64,000 nucleotides of DNA from Apostichopus japonicus. Taxonomy: Eukaryota > Echinodermata > Holothuroidea > Aspidochirotida > Stichopodidae. Where the stretch lies: assembly GCF_037975245.1 (NCBI RefSeq), contig NC_092572.1, positions 15,258,269 through 15,322,268 on the forward strand, given 5' to 3'. A program made the position numbers and the translations under genes. Shown here piece by piece: positions 24,241 to 36,900 of this stretch. Every line of letters begins with the position of its first letter. The stretch's first letter is position 1. The notes under the pieces were generated by a model. That model was not told the origin of the DNA and ran no database searches. It saw nothing but the letters and a program-made list of their open reading frames with translations.

Positions 24241-27200
24241 TAAGGATTAGTTAATCCACCTAATTTCTCAGTCCATACAGTGGCGCGATGGCTTGGCGCA
24301 CTGTACGAGCTGATGATCGAGACTCTCTTTTGCATCCGTGGTTCGAACCCCGGGTGATGACGTCTTTTGCCGATCTTTTACAGCAAGTGCCTACACGGGG
24401 AGCTGTAAGGATTAGTTAATCCACCTAATTTCTCAGTCCATACAGTGGCGCGATGGCTTGGCGCACTGTACGAGCTGATGATCGAGACTCTCTTTTGCAT
24501 CCGTGGTTCGAACCCCGGGTGATGACGTCTTTTGCCGATCTTTTACAGCAAGTGCCTACACGGGGAGCTGTAAGGATTAGTTAATCCACCTAATTTCTCA
24601 GTCCATACAGTGGCGCGATGGCTTGGCGCACTGTACGAGCTGATGATCGAGACTCTCTTTTGCATCCGTGGTTCGAACCCCGGGTGATGACGTCTTTTGC
24701 CGATCTTTTACAGCAAGTGCCTACACGGGGAGCTGTAAGTATTAGTTAATCCACCTAATTTCTCAGTCCATACAGTGGCGCGATGGCTTGGCGCACTGTA
24801 CGAGCTGATGATCGAGACTCTCTTTTGCATCCGTGGTTCGAACCCCGGGGTGATGACGTCTTTTGCCGATCTTTTACAGCAAGTGCCTACACGGGGAGCT
24901 GTAAGTATTAGTTAATCCACCTAATTTCTCAGTCCATACAGTGGCGCGATGGCTTGGCGCACTGTACGAGCTGATGATCGAGACTCTCTTTTGCATCCGT
25001 GGTTCGAACCCCGGGTGATGACGTCTTTTGCCGATCTTTTACAGCAAGTGCCTACACGGGGAGCTGTAAGTATTAGTTAATCCACCTAATTTCTCAGTCC
25101 ATACAGTGGCGCGATGGCTTGGCGCACTGTACGAGCTGATGATCGAGACTCTCTTTTGCATCCGTGGTTCGAACCCCGGGTGATGACGTCTTTTGCCGAT
25201 CTTTTACAGCAAGTGCCTACACTGGGAGCTGTAAGTATTAGTTAATCCACCTAATTTCTCAGTCCATACAGTGGCGCGATGGCTTGGCGCACTGTACGAG
25301 CTGATGATCGAGACTCTCTTTTGCATCCGTGGTTCGAACCCCGGGTGATGACGTCTTTTGCCGATCTTTTACAGCAAGTGCCTACACGGGGAGCTGTAAG
25401 TATTAGTTAATCCACCTAATTTCTCAGTCCATACAGTGGCGCGATGGCTTGGCGCACTGTACGAGCTGATGATCGAGACTCTCTTTTGCATCCGTGGTTC
25501 GAACCCCGGGGTGATGACGTCTTTTGCCGATCTTTTACAGCAAGTGCCTACACGGGGAGCTGTAAGTATTAGTTAATCCACCTAATTTCTCAGTCCATAC
25601 AGTGGCGCGATGGCTTGGCGCACTGTACGAGCTGATGATCGAGACTCTCTTTTGCATCCGTGGTTCGAACCCCGGGTGATGACGTCTTTTGCCGATCTTT
25701 TACAGCAAGTGCCTACACGGGCAGCTGTAAGTATTAGTTAATCCACCTAATTTCTCAGTCCATACAGTGGCGCGATGGCTTGGCGCACTGTACGAGCTGA
25801 TGATCGAGACTCTCTTTTGCATCCGTGGTTCGAACCCCGGGTGATGACGTCTTTTGCCGATCTGTTACAGCAAGTGCCTACACGGGGAGCTGTAAGTATT
25901 AGTTAATCCACCTAATTTCTCAGTCCATACAGTGGCGCGATGGCTTGGCGCACTGTACGAGCTGATGATCGAGACTCTCTTTTGCATCCGTGGTTCGAAC
26001 CCCGGGGTGATGACGTCTTTTGCCGATCTTTTACAGCAAGTGCCTACACGGGGAGCTGTAAGTATTAGTTAATCCACCTAATTTCTCAGTCCATACAGTG
26101 GCGCGATGGCTTGGCGCACTGTACGAGCTGATGATCGAGACTCTCTTTTGCATCCGTGGTTCGAACCCCGGGTGATGACGTCTTTTGCCGATCTTTTACA
26201 GCAAGTGCCTACACGGGGAGCTGTAAGTATTAGTTAATCTACCTAATTTCTCAGTCCATACAGTGGCGCGATGGCTTGGCGCACTGTACGAGCTGATGAT
26301 CGAGACTCTCTTTTGCATCCGTGGTTCGAACCCCGGGTGATGACGTCTTTTGCCGATCTTTTACAGCAAGTGCCTACACGGGGAGCTGTAAGTATTAGTT
26401 AATCCACCTAATTTCTCAGTCCATACAGTGGCGCGATGGCTTGGCGCACTGTACGAGCTGATGATCGAGACTCTCTTTTGCATCCGTGGTTCGAACCCCG
26501 GGTGATGACGTCTTTTGCCGATCTTTTACAGCAAGTGCCTACACGGGGAGCTGTAAGTATTAGTTAATCCACCTAATTTCTCAGTCCATACAGTGGCGCG
26601 ATGGCTTGGCGCACTGTACGAGCTGATGATCGAGACTCTCTTTTGCATCCGTGGTTCGAACCCCGGGTGATGACGTCTTTTGCCGATCTTTTACAGCAAG
26701 TGCCTACACGGGGAGCTGTAAGTATTAGTTAATCCACCTAATTTCTCAGTCCATACAGTGGCGCGATGGCTTGGCGCACTGTACGAGCTGATGATCGAGA
26801 CTCTCTTTTGCATCCGTGGTTCGAACCCCGGGTGATGACGTCTTTTGCCGATCTTTTACAGCAAGTGCCTACACGGGGAGCTGTAAGTATTAGTTAATCC
26901 ACCTAATTTCTCAGTCCATACAGTGGCGCGATGGCTTGGCGCACTGTACGAGCTGATGATCGAGACTCTCTTTTGCATCCGTGGTTCGAACCCCGGGGTG
27001 ATGACGTCTTTTGCCGATCTTTTACAGCAAGTGCCTACACGGGGAGCTGTAAGTATTAGTTAATCCACCTAATTTCTCAGTCCATACAGTGGCGCGATGG
27101 CTTGGCGCACTGTACGAGCCGATGATCGAGACTCTCTTTTGCATCCCTGGTTCGAACCCCGGGTGATGACGTCTTTTGCCGATCTTTTACAGCAAGTGCC

Positions 27201-30200
27201 TACACGGGCAGCTGTAAGTATTAGTTAATCCACCTAATTTCTCAGTCCATACAGTGGCGCGATGGCTTGGCGCACTGTACGAGCTGATGATCGAGACTCT
27301 CTTTTGCATCCGTGGTTCGAACCCCGGGTGATGACGTCTTTTGCCGATCTTTTACAGCAAGTGCCTACACGGGCAGCTGTAAGTATTAGTTAATCCACCT
27401 AATTTCTCAGTCCATACAGTGGCGCGATGGCTTGGCGCACTGTACGAGCTGATGATCGAGACTCTCTTTTGCATCCGTGGTTCGAACCCCGGGTGATGAC
27501 GTCTTTTGCCGATCTGTTACAGCAAGTGCCTACACGGGCAGCTGTAAGTATTAGTTAATCCACCTAATTTCTCAGTCCATACAGTGGCGCGATGGCTTGG
27601 CGCACTGTACGAGCTGATGATCGAGACTCTCTTTTGCATCCGTGGTTCGAACCCCGGGGTGATGACGTCTTTTGCCGATCTTTTACAGCAAGTGCCTACA
27701 CGGGGAGCTGTAAGTATTAGTTAATCCACCTAATTTCTCAGTCCATACAGTGGCGCGATGGCTTGGCGCACTGTACGAGCTGATGATCGAGACTCTCTTT
27801 TGCATCCGTGGTTCGAACCCCGGGTGATGACGTCTTTTGCCGATCTTTTACAGCAAGTGCCTACACGGGCAGCTGTAAGTATTAGTTAATCCACCTAATT
27901 TCTCAGTCCATACAGTGGCGCGATGGCTTGGCGCACTGTACGAGCTGATGATCGAGACTCTCTTTTGCATCCGTGGTTCGAACCCCGGGTGATGACGTCT
28001 TTTGCCGATCTGTTACAGCAAGTGCCTACACGGGGAGCTGTAAGTATTAGTTAATCCACCTAATTTCTCAGTCCATACAGTGGCGCGATGGCTTGGCGCA
28101 CTGTACGAGCTGATGATCGAGACTCTCTTTTGCATCCGTGGTTCGAACCCCGGGTGATGACGTCTTTTGCCGATCTTTTACAGCAAGTGCCTACACGGGG
28201 AGCTGTAAGTATTAGTTAATCCACCTAATTTCTCAGTCCATACAGTGGCGCGATGGCTTGGCGCACTGTACGAGCTGATGATCGAGACTCTCTTTTGCAT
28301 CCGTGGTTCGAACCCCGGGTGATGACGTCTTTTGCCGATCTTTTACAGCAAGTGCCTACACGGGGAGCTGTAAGTATTAGTTAATCCACCTAATTTCTCA
28401 GTCCATACAGTGGCGCGATGGCTTGGCGCACTGTACGAGCTGATGATCGAGACTCTCTTTTGCATCCGTGGTTCGAACCCCGGGTGATGACGTCTTTTGC
28501 CGATCTTTTACAGCAAGTGCCTACACGGGGAGCTGTAAGGATTAGTTAATCCACCTAATTTCTCAGTCCATACAGTGGCGCGATGGCTTGGCGCACTGTA
28601 CGAGCTGATGATCGAGACTCTCTTTTGCATCCGTGGTTCGAACCCCGGGTGATGACGTCTTTTGCCGATCTTTTACAGCAAGTGCCTACACGGGGAGCTG
28701 TAAGGATTAGTTAATCCACCTAATTTCTCAGTCCATACAGTGGCGCGATGGCTTGGCGCACTGTACGAGCTGATGATCGAGACTCTCTTTTGCATCCGTG
28801 GTTCGAACCCCGGGTGATGACGTCTTTTGCCGATCTTTTACAGCAAGTGCCTACACGGGGAGCTGTAAGGATTAGTTAATCCACCTAATTTCTCAGTCCA
28901 TACAGTGGCGCGATGGCTTGGCGCACTGTACGAGCTGATGATCGAGACTCTCTTTTGCATCCGTGGTTCGAACCCCGGGTGATGACGTCTTTTGCCGATC
29001 TTTTACAGCAAGTGCCTACACGGGGAGCTGTAAGTATTAGTTAATCCACCTAATTTCTCAGTCCATACAGTGGCGCGATGGCTTGGCGCACTGTACGAGC
29101 TGATGATCGAGACTCTCTTTTGCATCCGTGGTTCGAACCCCGGGGTGATGACGTCTTTTGCCGATCTTTTACAGCAAGTGCCTACACGGGGAGCTGTAAG
29201 TATTAGTTAATCCACCTAATTTCTCAGTCCATACAGTGGCGCGATGGCTTGGCGCACTGTACGAGCTGATGATCGAGACTCTCTTTTGCATCCGTGGTTC
29301 GAACCCCGGGTGATGACGTCTTTTGCCGATCTTTTACAGCAAGTGCCTACACGGGGAGCTGTAAGTATTAGTTAATCCACCTAATTTCTCAGTCCATACA
29401 GTGGCGCGATGGCTTGGCGCACTGTACGAGCTGATGATCGAGACTCTCTTTTGCATCCGTGGTTCGAACCCCGGGTGATGACGTCTTTTGCCGATCTTTT
29501 ACAGCAAGTGCCTACACTGGGAGCTGTAAGTATTAGTTAATCCACCTAATTTCTCAGTCCATACAGTGGCGCGATGGCTTGGCGCACTGTACGAGCTGAT
29601 GATCGAGACTCTCTTTTGCATCCGTGGTTCGAACCCCGGGTGATGACGTCTTTTGCCGATCTTTTACAGCAAGTGCCTACACGGGGAGCTGTAAGTATTA
29701 GTTAATCCACCTAATTTCTCAGTCCATACAGTGGCGCGATGGCTTGGCGCACTGTACGAGCTGATGATCGAGACTCTCTTTTGCATCCGTGGTTCGAACC
29801 CCGGGGTGATGACGTCTTTTGCCGATCTTTTACAGCAAGTGCCTACACGGGGAGCTGTAAGTATTAGTTAATCCACCTAATTTCTCAGTCCATACAGTGG
29901 CGCGATGGCTTGGCGCACTGTACGAGCTGATGATCGAGACTCTCTTTTGCATCCGTGGTTCGAACCCCGGGTGATGACGTCTTTTGCCGATCTTTTACAG
30001 CAAGTGCCTACACGGGCAGCTGTAAGTATTAGTTAATCCACCTAATTTCTCAGTCCATACAGTGGCGCGATGGCTTGGCGCACTGTACGAGCTGATGATC
30101 GAGACTCTCTTTTGCATCCGTGGTTCGAACCCCGGGTGATGACGTCTTTTGCCGATCTGTTACAGCAAGTGCCTACACGGGGAGCTGTAAGTATTAGTTA

Positions 30201-32440
30201 ATCCACCTAATTTCTCAGTCCATACAGTGGCGCGATGGCTTGGCGCACTGTACGAGCTGATGATCGAGACTCTCTTTTGCATCCGTGGTTCGAACCCCGG
30301 GGTGATGACGTCTTTTGCCGATCTTTTACAGCAAGTGCCTACACGGGGAGCTGTAAGTATTAGTTAATCCACCTAATTTCTCAGTCCATACAGTGGCGCG
30401 ATGGCTTGGCGCACTGTACGAGCTGATGATCGAGACTCTCTTTTGCATCCGTGGTTCGAACCCCGGGTGATGACGTCTTTTGCCGATCTTTTACAGCAAG
30501 TGCCTACACGGGGAGCTGTAAGTATTAGTTAATCCACCTAATTTCTCAGTCCATACAGTGGCGCGATGGCTTGGCGCACTGTACGAGCTGATGATCGAGA
30601 CTCTCTTTTGCATCCGTGGTTCGAACCCCGGGTGATGACGTCTTTTGCCGATCTTTTACAGCAAGTGCCTACACGGGGAGCTGTAAGTATTAGTTAATCC
30701 ACCTAATTTCTCAGTCCATACAGTGGCGCGATGGCTTGGCGCACTGTACGAGCTGATGATCGAGACTCTCTTTTGCATCCGTGGTTCGAACCCCGGGTGA
30801 TGACGTCTTTTGCCGATCTTTTACAGCAAGTGCCTACACGGGGAGCTGTAAGTATTAGTTAATCCACCTAATTTCTCAGTCCATACAGTGGCGCGATGGC
30901 TTGGCGCACTGTACGAGCTGATGATCGAGACTCTCTTTTGCATCCGTGGTTCGAACCCCGGGTGATGACGTCTTTTGCCGATCTTTTACAGCAAGTGCCT
31001 ACACGGGGAGCTGTAAGTATTAGTTAATCCACCTAATTTCTCAGTCCATACAGTGGCGCGATGGCTTGGCGCACTGTACGAGCTGATGATCGAGACTCTC
31101 TTTTGCATCCGTGGTTCGAACCCCGGGTGATGACGTCTTTTGCCGATCTTTTACAGCAAGTGCCTACACGGGGAGCTGTAAGTATTAGTTAATCCACCTA
31201 ATTTCTCAGTCCATACAGTGGCGCGATGGCTTGGCGCACTGTACGAGCTGATGATCGAGACTCTCTTTTGCATCCGTGGTTCGAACCCCGGGGTGATGAC
31301 GTCTTTTGCCGATCTTTTACAGCAAGTGCCTACACGGGGAGCTGTAAGTATTAGTTAATCCACCTAATTTCTCAGTCCATACAGTGGCGCGATGGCTTGG
31401 CGCACTGTACGAGCCGATGATCGAGACTCTCTTTTGCATCCCTGGTTCGAACCCCGGGTGATGACGTCTTTTGCCGATCTTTTACAGCAAGTGCCTACAC
31501 GGGCAGCTGTAAGTATTAGTTAATCCACCTAATTTCTCAGTCCATACAGTGGCGCGATGGCTTGGCGCACTGTACGAGCTGATGATCGAGACTCTCTTTT
31601 GCATCCGTGGTTCGAACCCCGGGTGATGACGTCTTTTGCCGATCTTTTACAGCAAGTGCCTACACGGGCAGCTGTAAGTATTAGTTAATCCACCTAATTT
31701 CTCAGTCCATACAGTGGCGCGATGGCTTGGCGCACTGTACGAGCTGATGATCGAGACTCTCTTTTGCATCCGTGGTTCGAACCCCGGGTGATGACGTCTT
31801 TTGCCGATCTGTTACAGCAAGTGCCTACACGGGCAGCTGTAAGTATTAGTTAATCCACCTAATTTCTCAGTCCATACAGTGGCGCGATGGCTTGGCGCAC
31901 TGTACGAGCTGATGATCGAGACTCTCTTTTGCATCCGTGGTTCGAACCCCGGGGTGATGACGTCTTTTGCCGATCTTTTACAGCAAGTGCCTACACGGGG
32001 AGCTGTAAGTATTAGTTAATCCACCTAATTTCTCAGTCCATACAGTGGCGCGATGGCTTGGCGCACTGTACGAGCTGATGATCGAGACTCTCTTTTGCAT
32101 CCGTGGTTCGAACCCCGGGTGATGACGTCTTTTGCCGATCTTTTACAGCAAGTGCCTACACGGGCAGCTGTAAGTATTAGTTAATCCACCTAATTTCTCA
32201 GTCCATACAGTGGCGCGATGGCTTGGCGCACTGTACGAGCTGATGATCGAGACTCTCTTTTGCATCCGTGGTTCGAACCCCGGGTGATGACGTCTTTTGC
32301 CGATCTGTTACAGCAAGTGCCTACACGGGGAGCTGTAAGTATTAGTTAATCCACCTAATTTCTCAGTCCATACAGTGGCGCGATGGCTTGGCGCACTGTA
32401 CGAGCTGATGATCGAGACTCTCTTTTGCATCCGTGGTTCG
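24241..32440. repeat. 26-monomer higher-order repeat, 4,295 bp, about two copies
   Basis: The triplet of TAAGGATTAG monomers at 24,241, 24,406 and 24,571 recurs at 28,536, 28,701 and 28,866. ACACTGGGAG recurs at 25,223 and 29,518, and GAGCCGATG at 27,116 and 31,411. All are offset by 4,295 bp, which is 26 times 165 plus five one-base insertions (CCCCGGGG copies). The second copy stops matching near 32,440, where a CCCCGGGG monomer appears that has no partner in the first. A related cassette, with a TAAGGATTAG pair then CCCCGGGG and ACACTGGGAG, occurs at 16,812-18,250. Confidence 0.9.
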
Positions 32441-33980
32441 AACCCCGGGGTGATGACGTCTTTTGCCGATCTTTTACAGCAAGTGCCTACACGGGGAGCT
32501 GTAAGTATTAGTTAATCCACCTAATTTCTCAGTCCATACAGTGGCGCGATGGCTTGGCGCACTGTACGAGCTGATGATCGAGACTCTCTTTTGCATCCGT
32601 GGTTCGAACCCCGGGTGATGACGTCTTTTGCCGATCTTTTACAGCAAGTGCCTACACGGGGAGCTGTAAGTATTAGTTAATCCACCTAATTTCTCAGTCC
32701 ATACAGTGGCGCGATGGCTTGGCGCACTGTACGAGCTGATGATCGAGACTCTCTTTTGCATCCGTGGTTCGAACCCCGGGTGATGACGTCTTTTGCCGAT
32801 CTTTTACAGCAAGTGCCTACACGGGGAGCTGTAAGTATTAGTTAATCCACCTAATTTCTCAGTCCATACAGTGGCGCGATGGCTTGGCGCACTGTACGAG
32901 CTGATGATCGAGACTCTCTTTTGCATCCGTGGTTCGAACCCCGGGTGATGACGTCTTTTGCCGATCTTTTACAGCAAGTGCCTACACGGGGAGCTGTAAG
33001 TATTAGTTAATCCACCTAATTTCTCAGTCCATACAGTGGCGCGATGGCTTGGCGCACTGTACGAGCTGATGATCGAGACTCTCTTTTGCATCCGTGGTTC
33101 GAACCCCGGGTGATGACGTCTTTTGCCGATCTTTTACAGCAAGTGCCTACACGGGGAGCTGTAAGTATTAGTTAATCCACCTAATTTCTCAGTCCATACA
33201 GTGGCGCGATGGCTTGGCGCACTGTACGAGCTGATGATCGAGACTCTCTTTTGCATCCGTGGTTCGAACCCCGGGTGATGACGTCTTTTGCCGATCTTTT
33301 ACAGCAAGTGCCTACACGGGGAGCTGTAAGTATTAGTTAATCCACCTAATTTCTCAGTCCATACAGTGGCGCGATGGCTTGGCGCACTGTACGAGCTGAT
33401 GATCGAGACTCTCTTTTGCATCCGTGGTTCGAACCCCGGGGTGATGACGTCTTTTGCCGATCTTTTACAGCAAGTGCCTACACGGGGAGCTGTAAGTATT
33501 AGTTAATCCACCTAATTTCTCAGTCCATACAGTGGCGCGATGGCTTGGCGCACTGTACGAGCCGATGATCGAGACTCTCTTTTGCATCCCTGGTTCGAAC
33601 CCCGGGTGATGACGTCTTTTGCCGATCTTTTACAGCAAGTGCCTACACGGGCAGCTGTAAGTATTAGTTAATCCACCTAATTTCTCAGTCCATACAGTGG
33701 CGCGATGGCTTGGCGCACTGTACGAGCTGATGATCGAGACTCTCTTTTGCATCCGTGGTTCGAACCCCGGGTGATGACGTCTTTTGCCGATCTTTTACAG
33801 CAAGTGCCTACACGGGCAGCTGTAAGTATTAGTTAATCCACCTAATTTCTCAGTCCATACAGTGGCGCGATGGCTTGGCGCACTGTACGAGCTGATGATC
33901 GAGACTCTCTTTTGCATCCGTGGTTCGAACCCCGGGTGATGACGTCTTTTGCCGATCTTTTACAGCAAGTGCCAACACGG
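30150..33980. repeat. 13-monomer higher-order repeat, 2,148 bp
   Basis: GAGCCGATG at 31,411 recurs at 33,559, and the CCCCGGGG variant near 30,299 recurs near 32,447, both at 2,148 bp. That is 13 times 165 plus three inserted G bases. It is exactly half the monomer number of the preceding 26-mer and overlaps its second copy, so the two higher-order periods are nested. The second copy ends with a monomer carrying both GCCAACACGG and GGGCAGCTG at 33,971. Confidence 0.8.
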
Positions 33981-36900
33981 GCAGCTGTAAGTATTAGTTA
34001 ATCCACCTAATTTCTCAGTCCATACAGTGGCGCGATGGCTTGGCGCACTGTACGAGCTGATGATCGAGACTCTCTTTTGCATCCGTGGTTCGAACCCCGG
34101 GTGATGACGTCTTTTGCCGATCTTTTACAGCAAGTGCCTACACGGGGAGCTGTAAGTATTAGTTAATCCACCTAATTTCTCAGTCCATACAGTGGCGCGA
34201 TGGCTTGGCGCACTGTACGAGCTGATGATCGAGACTCTCTTTTGCATCCGTGGTTCGAACCCCGGGTGATGACGTCTTTTGCCGATCTTTTACAGCAAGT
34301 GCATACACGGGGAGCTGTAAGTATTAGTTAATCCACCTAATTTCTCAGTCCATACAGTGGCGCGATGGCTTGGCGCACTGTACGAGCTGATGATCGAGAC
34401 TCTCTTTTGCATCCGTGGTTCGAACCCCGGGTGATGACGTCTTTTGCCGATCTTTTACAGCAAGTGCCTACACGGGGAGCTGTAAGTATTAGTTAATCCA
34501 CCTAATTTCTCAGTCCATACAGTGGCGCGATGGCTTGGCGCACTGTACGAGCTGATGATCGAGACTCTCTTTTGCATCCGTGGTTCGAACCCCGGGTGAT
34601 GACGTCTTTTGCCGATCTTTTACAGCAAGTGCCTACACGGGGAGCTGTAAGTATTAGTTAATCCACCTAATTTCTCAGTCCATACAGTGGCGCGATGGCT
34701 TGGCGCACTGTACGAGCTGATGATCGAGACTCTCTTTTGCATCCGTGGTTCGAACCCCGGGTGATGACGTCTTTTGCCGATCTTTTACAGCAAGTGCCTA
34801 CACGGGGAGCTGTAAGTATTAGTTAATCCACCTAATTTCTCAGTCCATACAGTGGCGCGATGGCTTGGCGCACTGTACGAGCTGATGATCGAGACTCTCT
34901 TTTGCATCCGTGGTTCGAACCCCGGGTGATGACGTCTTTTGCCGATCTGTTACAGCAAGTGCCTACACGGGGAGCTGTAAGTATTAGTTAATCCACCTAA
35001 TTTCTCAGTCCATACAGTGGCGCGATGGCTTGGCGCACTGTACGAGCTGATGATCGAGACTCTCTTTTGCATCCGTGGTTCGAACCCCGGGTGATGACGT
35101 CTTTTGCCGATCTGTTACAGCAAGTGCCTACACGGGGAGCTGTAAGTATTAGTTAATCCACCTAATTTCTCAGTCCATACAGTGGCGCGATGGCTTGGCG
35201 CACTGTACGAGCTGATGATCGAGACTCTCTTTTGCATCCGTGGTTCGAACCCCGGGTGATGACGTCTTTTGCCGATCTTTTACAGCAAGTGCCTACACGG
35301 GGAGCTGTAAGTATTAGTTAATCCACCTAATTTCTCAGTCCATACAGTGGCGCGATGGCTTGGCGCACTGTACGAGCTGATGATCGAGACTCTCTTTTGC
35401 ATCCGTGGTTCGAACCCCGGGTGATGACGTCTTTTGCCGATCTTTTACAGCAAGTGCCTACACGGGGAGCTGTAAGTATTAGTTAATCCACCTAATTTCT
35501 CAGTCCATACAGTGGCGCGATGGCTTGGCGCACTGTACGAGCTGATGATCGAGACTCTCTTTTGCATCCGTGGTTCGAACCCCGGGTGATGACGTCTTTT
35601 GCCGATCTTTTACAGCAAGTGCCTACACGGGGAGCTGTAAGTATTAGTTAATCCACCTAATTTCTCAGTCCATACAGTGGCGCGATGGCTTGGCGCACTG
35701 TACGAGCTGATGATCGAGACTCTCTTTTGCATCCGTGGTTCGAACCCCGGGTGATGACGTCTTTTGCCGATCTTTTACAGCAAGTGCCTACACGGGGAGC
35801 TGTAAGTATTAGTTAATCCACCTAATTTCTCAGTCCATACAGTGGCGCGATGGCTTGGCGCACTGTACGAGCTGATGATCGAGACTCTCTTTTGCATCCG
35901 TGGTTCGAACCCCGGGTGATGACGTCTTTTGCCGATCTTTTACAGCAAGTGCCTACACGGGGAGCTGTAAGTATTAGTTAATCCACCTAATTTCTCAGTC
36001 CATACAGTGGCGCGATGGCTTGGCGCACTGTACGAGCTGATGATCGAGACTCTCTTTTGCATCCGTGGTTCGAACCCCGGGTGATGACGTCTTTTGCCGA
36101 TCTTTTACAGCAAGTGCCTACACGGGGAGCTGTAAGTATTAGTTAATCCACCTAATTTCTCAGTCCATACAGTGGCGCGATGGCTTGGCGCACTGTACGA
36201 GCTGATGATCGAGACTCTCTTTTGCATCCGTGGTTCGAACCCCGGGTGATGACGTCTTTTGCCGATCTTTTACAGCAAGTGCCTACACGGGGAGCTGTAA
36301 GTATTAGTTAATCCACCTAATTTCTCAGTCCATACAGTGGCGCGATGGCTTGGCGCACTGTACGAGCTGATGATCGAGACTCTCTTTTGCATCCGTGGTT
36401 CGAACCCCGGGTGATGACGTCTTTTGCCGATCTTTTACAGCAAGTGCCTACACGGGGAGCTGTAAGTATTAGTTAATCCACCTAATTTCTCAGTCCATAC
36501 AGTGGCGCGATGGCTTGGCGCACTGTACGAGCTGATGATCGAGACTCTCTTTTGCATCCGTGGTTCGAACCCCGGGGTGATGACGTCTTTTGCCGATCTT
36601 TTACAGCAAGTGCCTACACGGGGAGCTGTAAGTATTAGTTAATCCACCTAATTTCTCAGTCCATACAGTGGCGCGATGGCTTGGCGCACTGTACGAGCTG
36701 ATGATCGAGACTCTCTTTTGCATCCGTGGTTCGAACCCCGGGGTGATGACGTCTTTTGCCGATCTTTTACAGCAAGTGCCTACACGGGGAGCTGTAAGTA
36801 TTAGTTAATCCACCTAATTTCTCAGTCCATACAGTGGCGCGATGGCTTGGCGCACTGTACAAGCTGATGATCGAGACTCTCTTTTGCATCCGTGGTTCGA

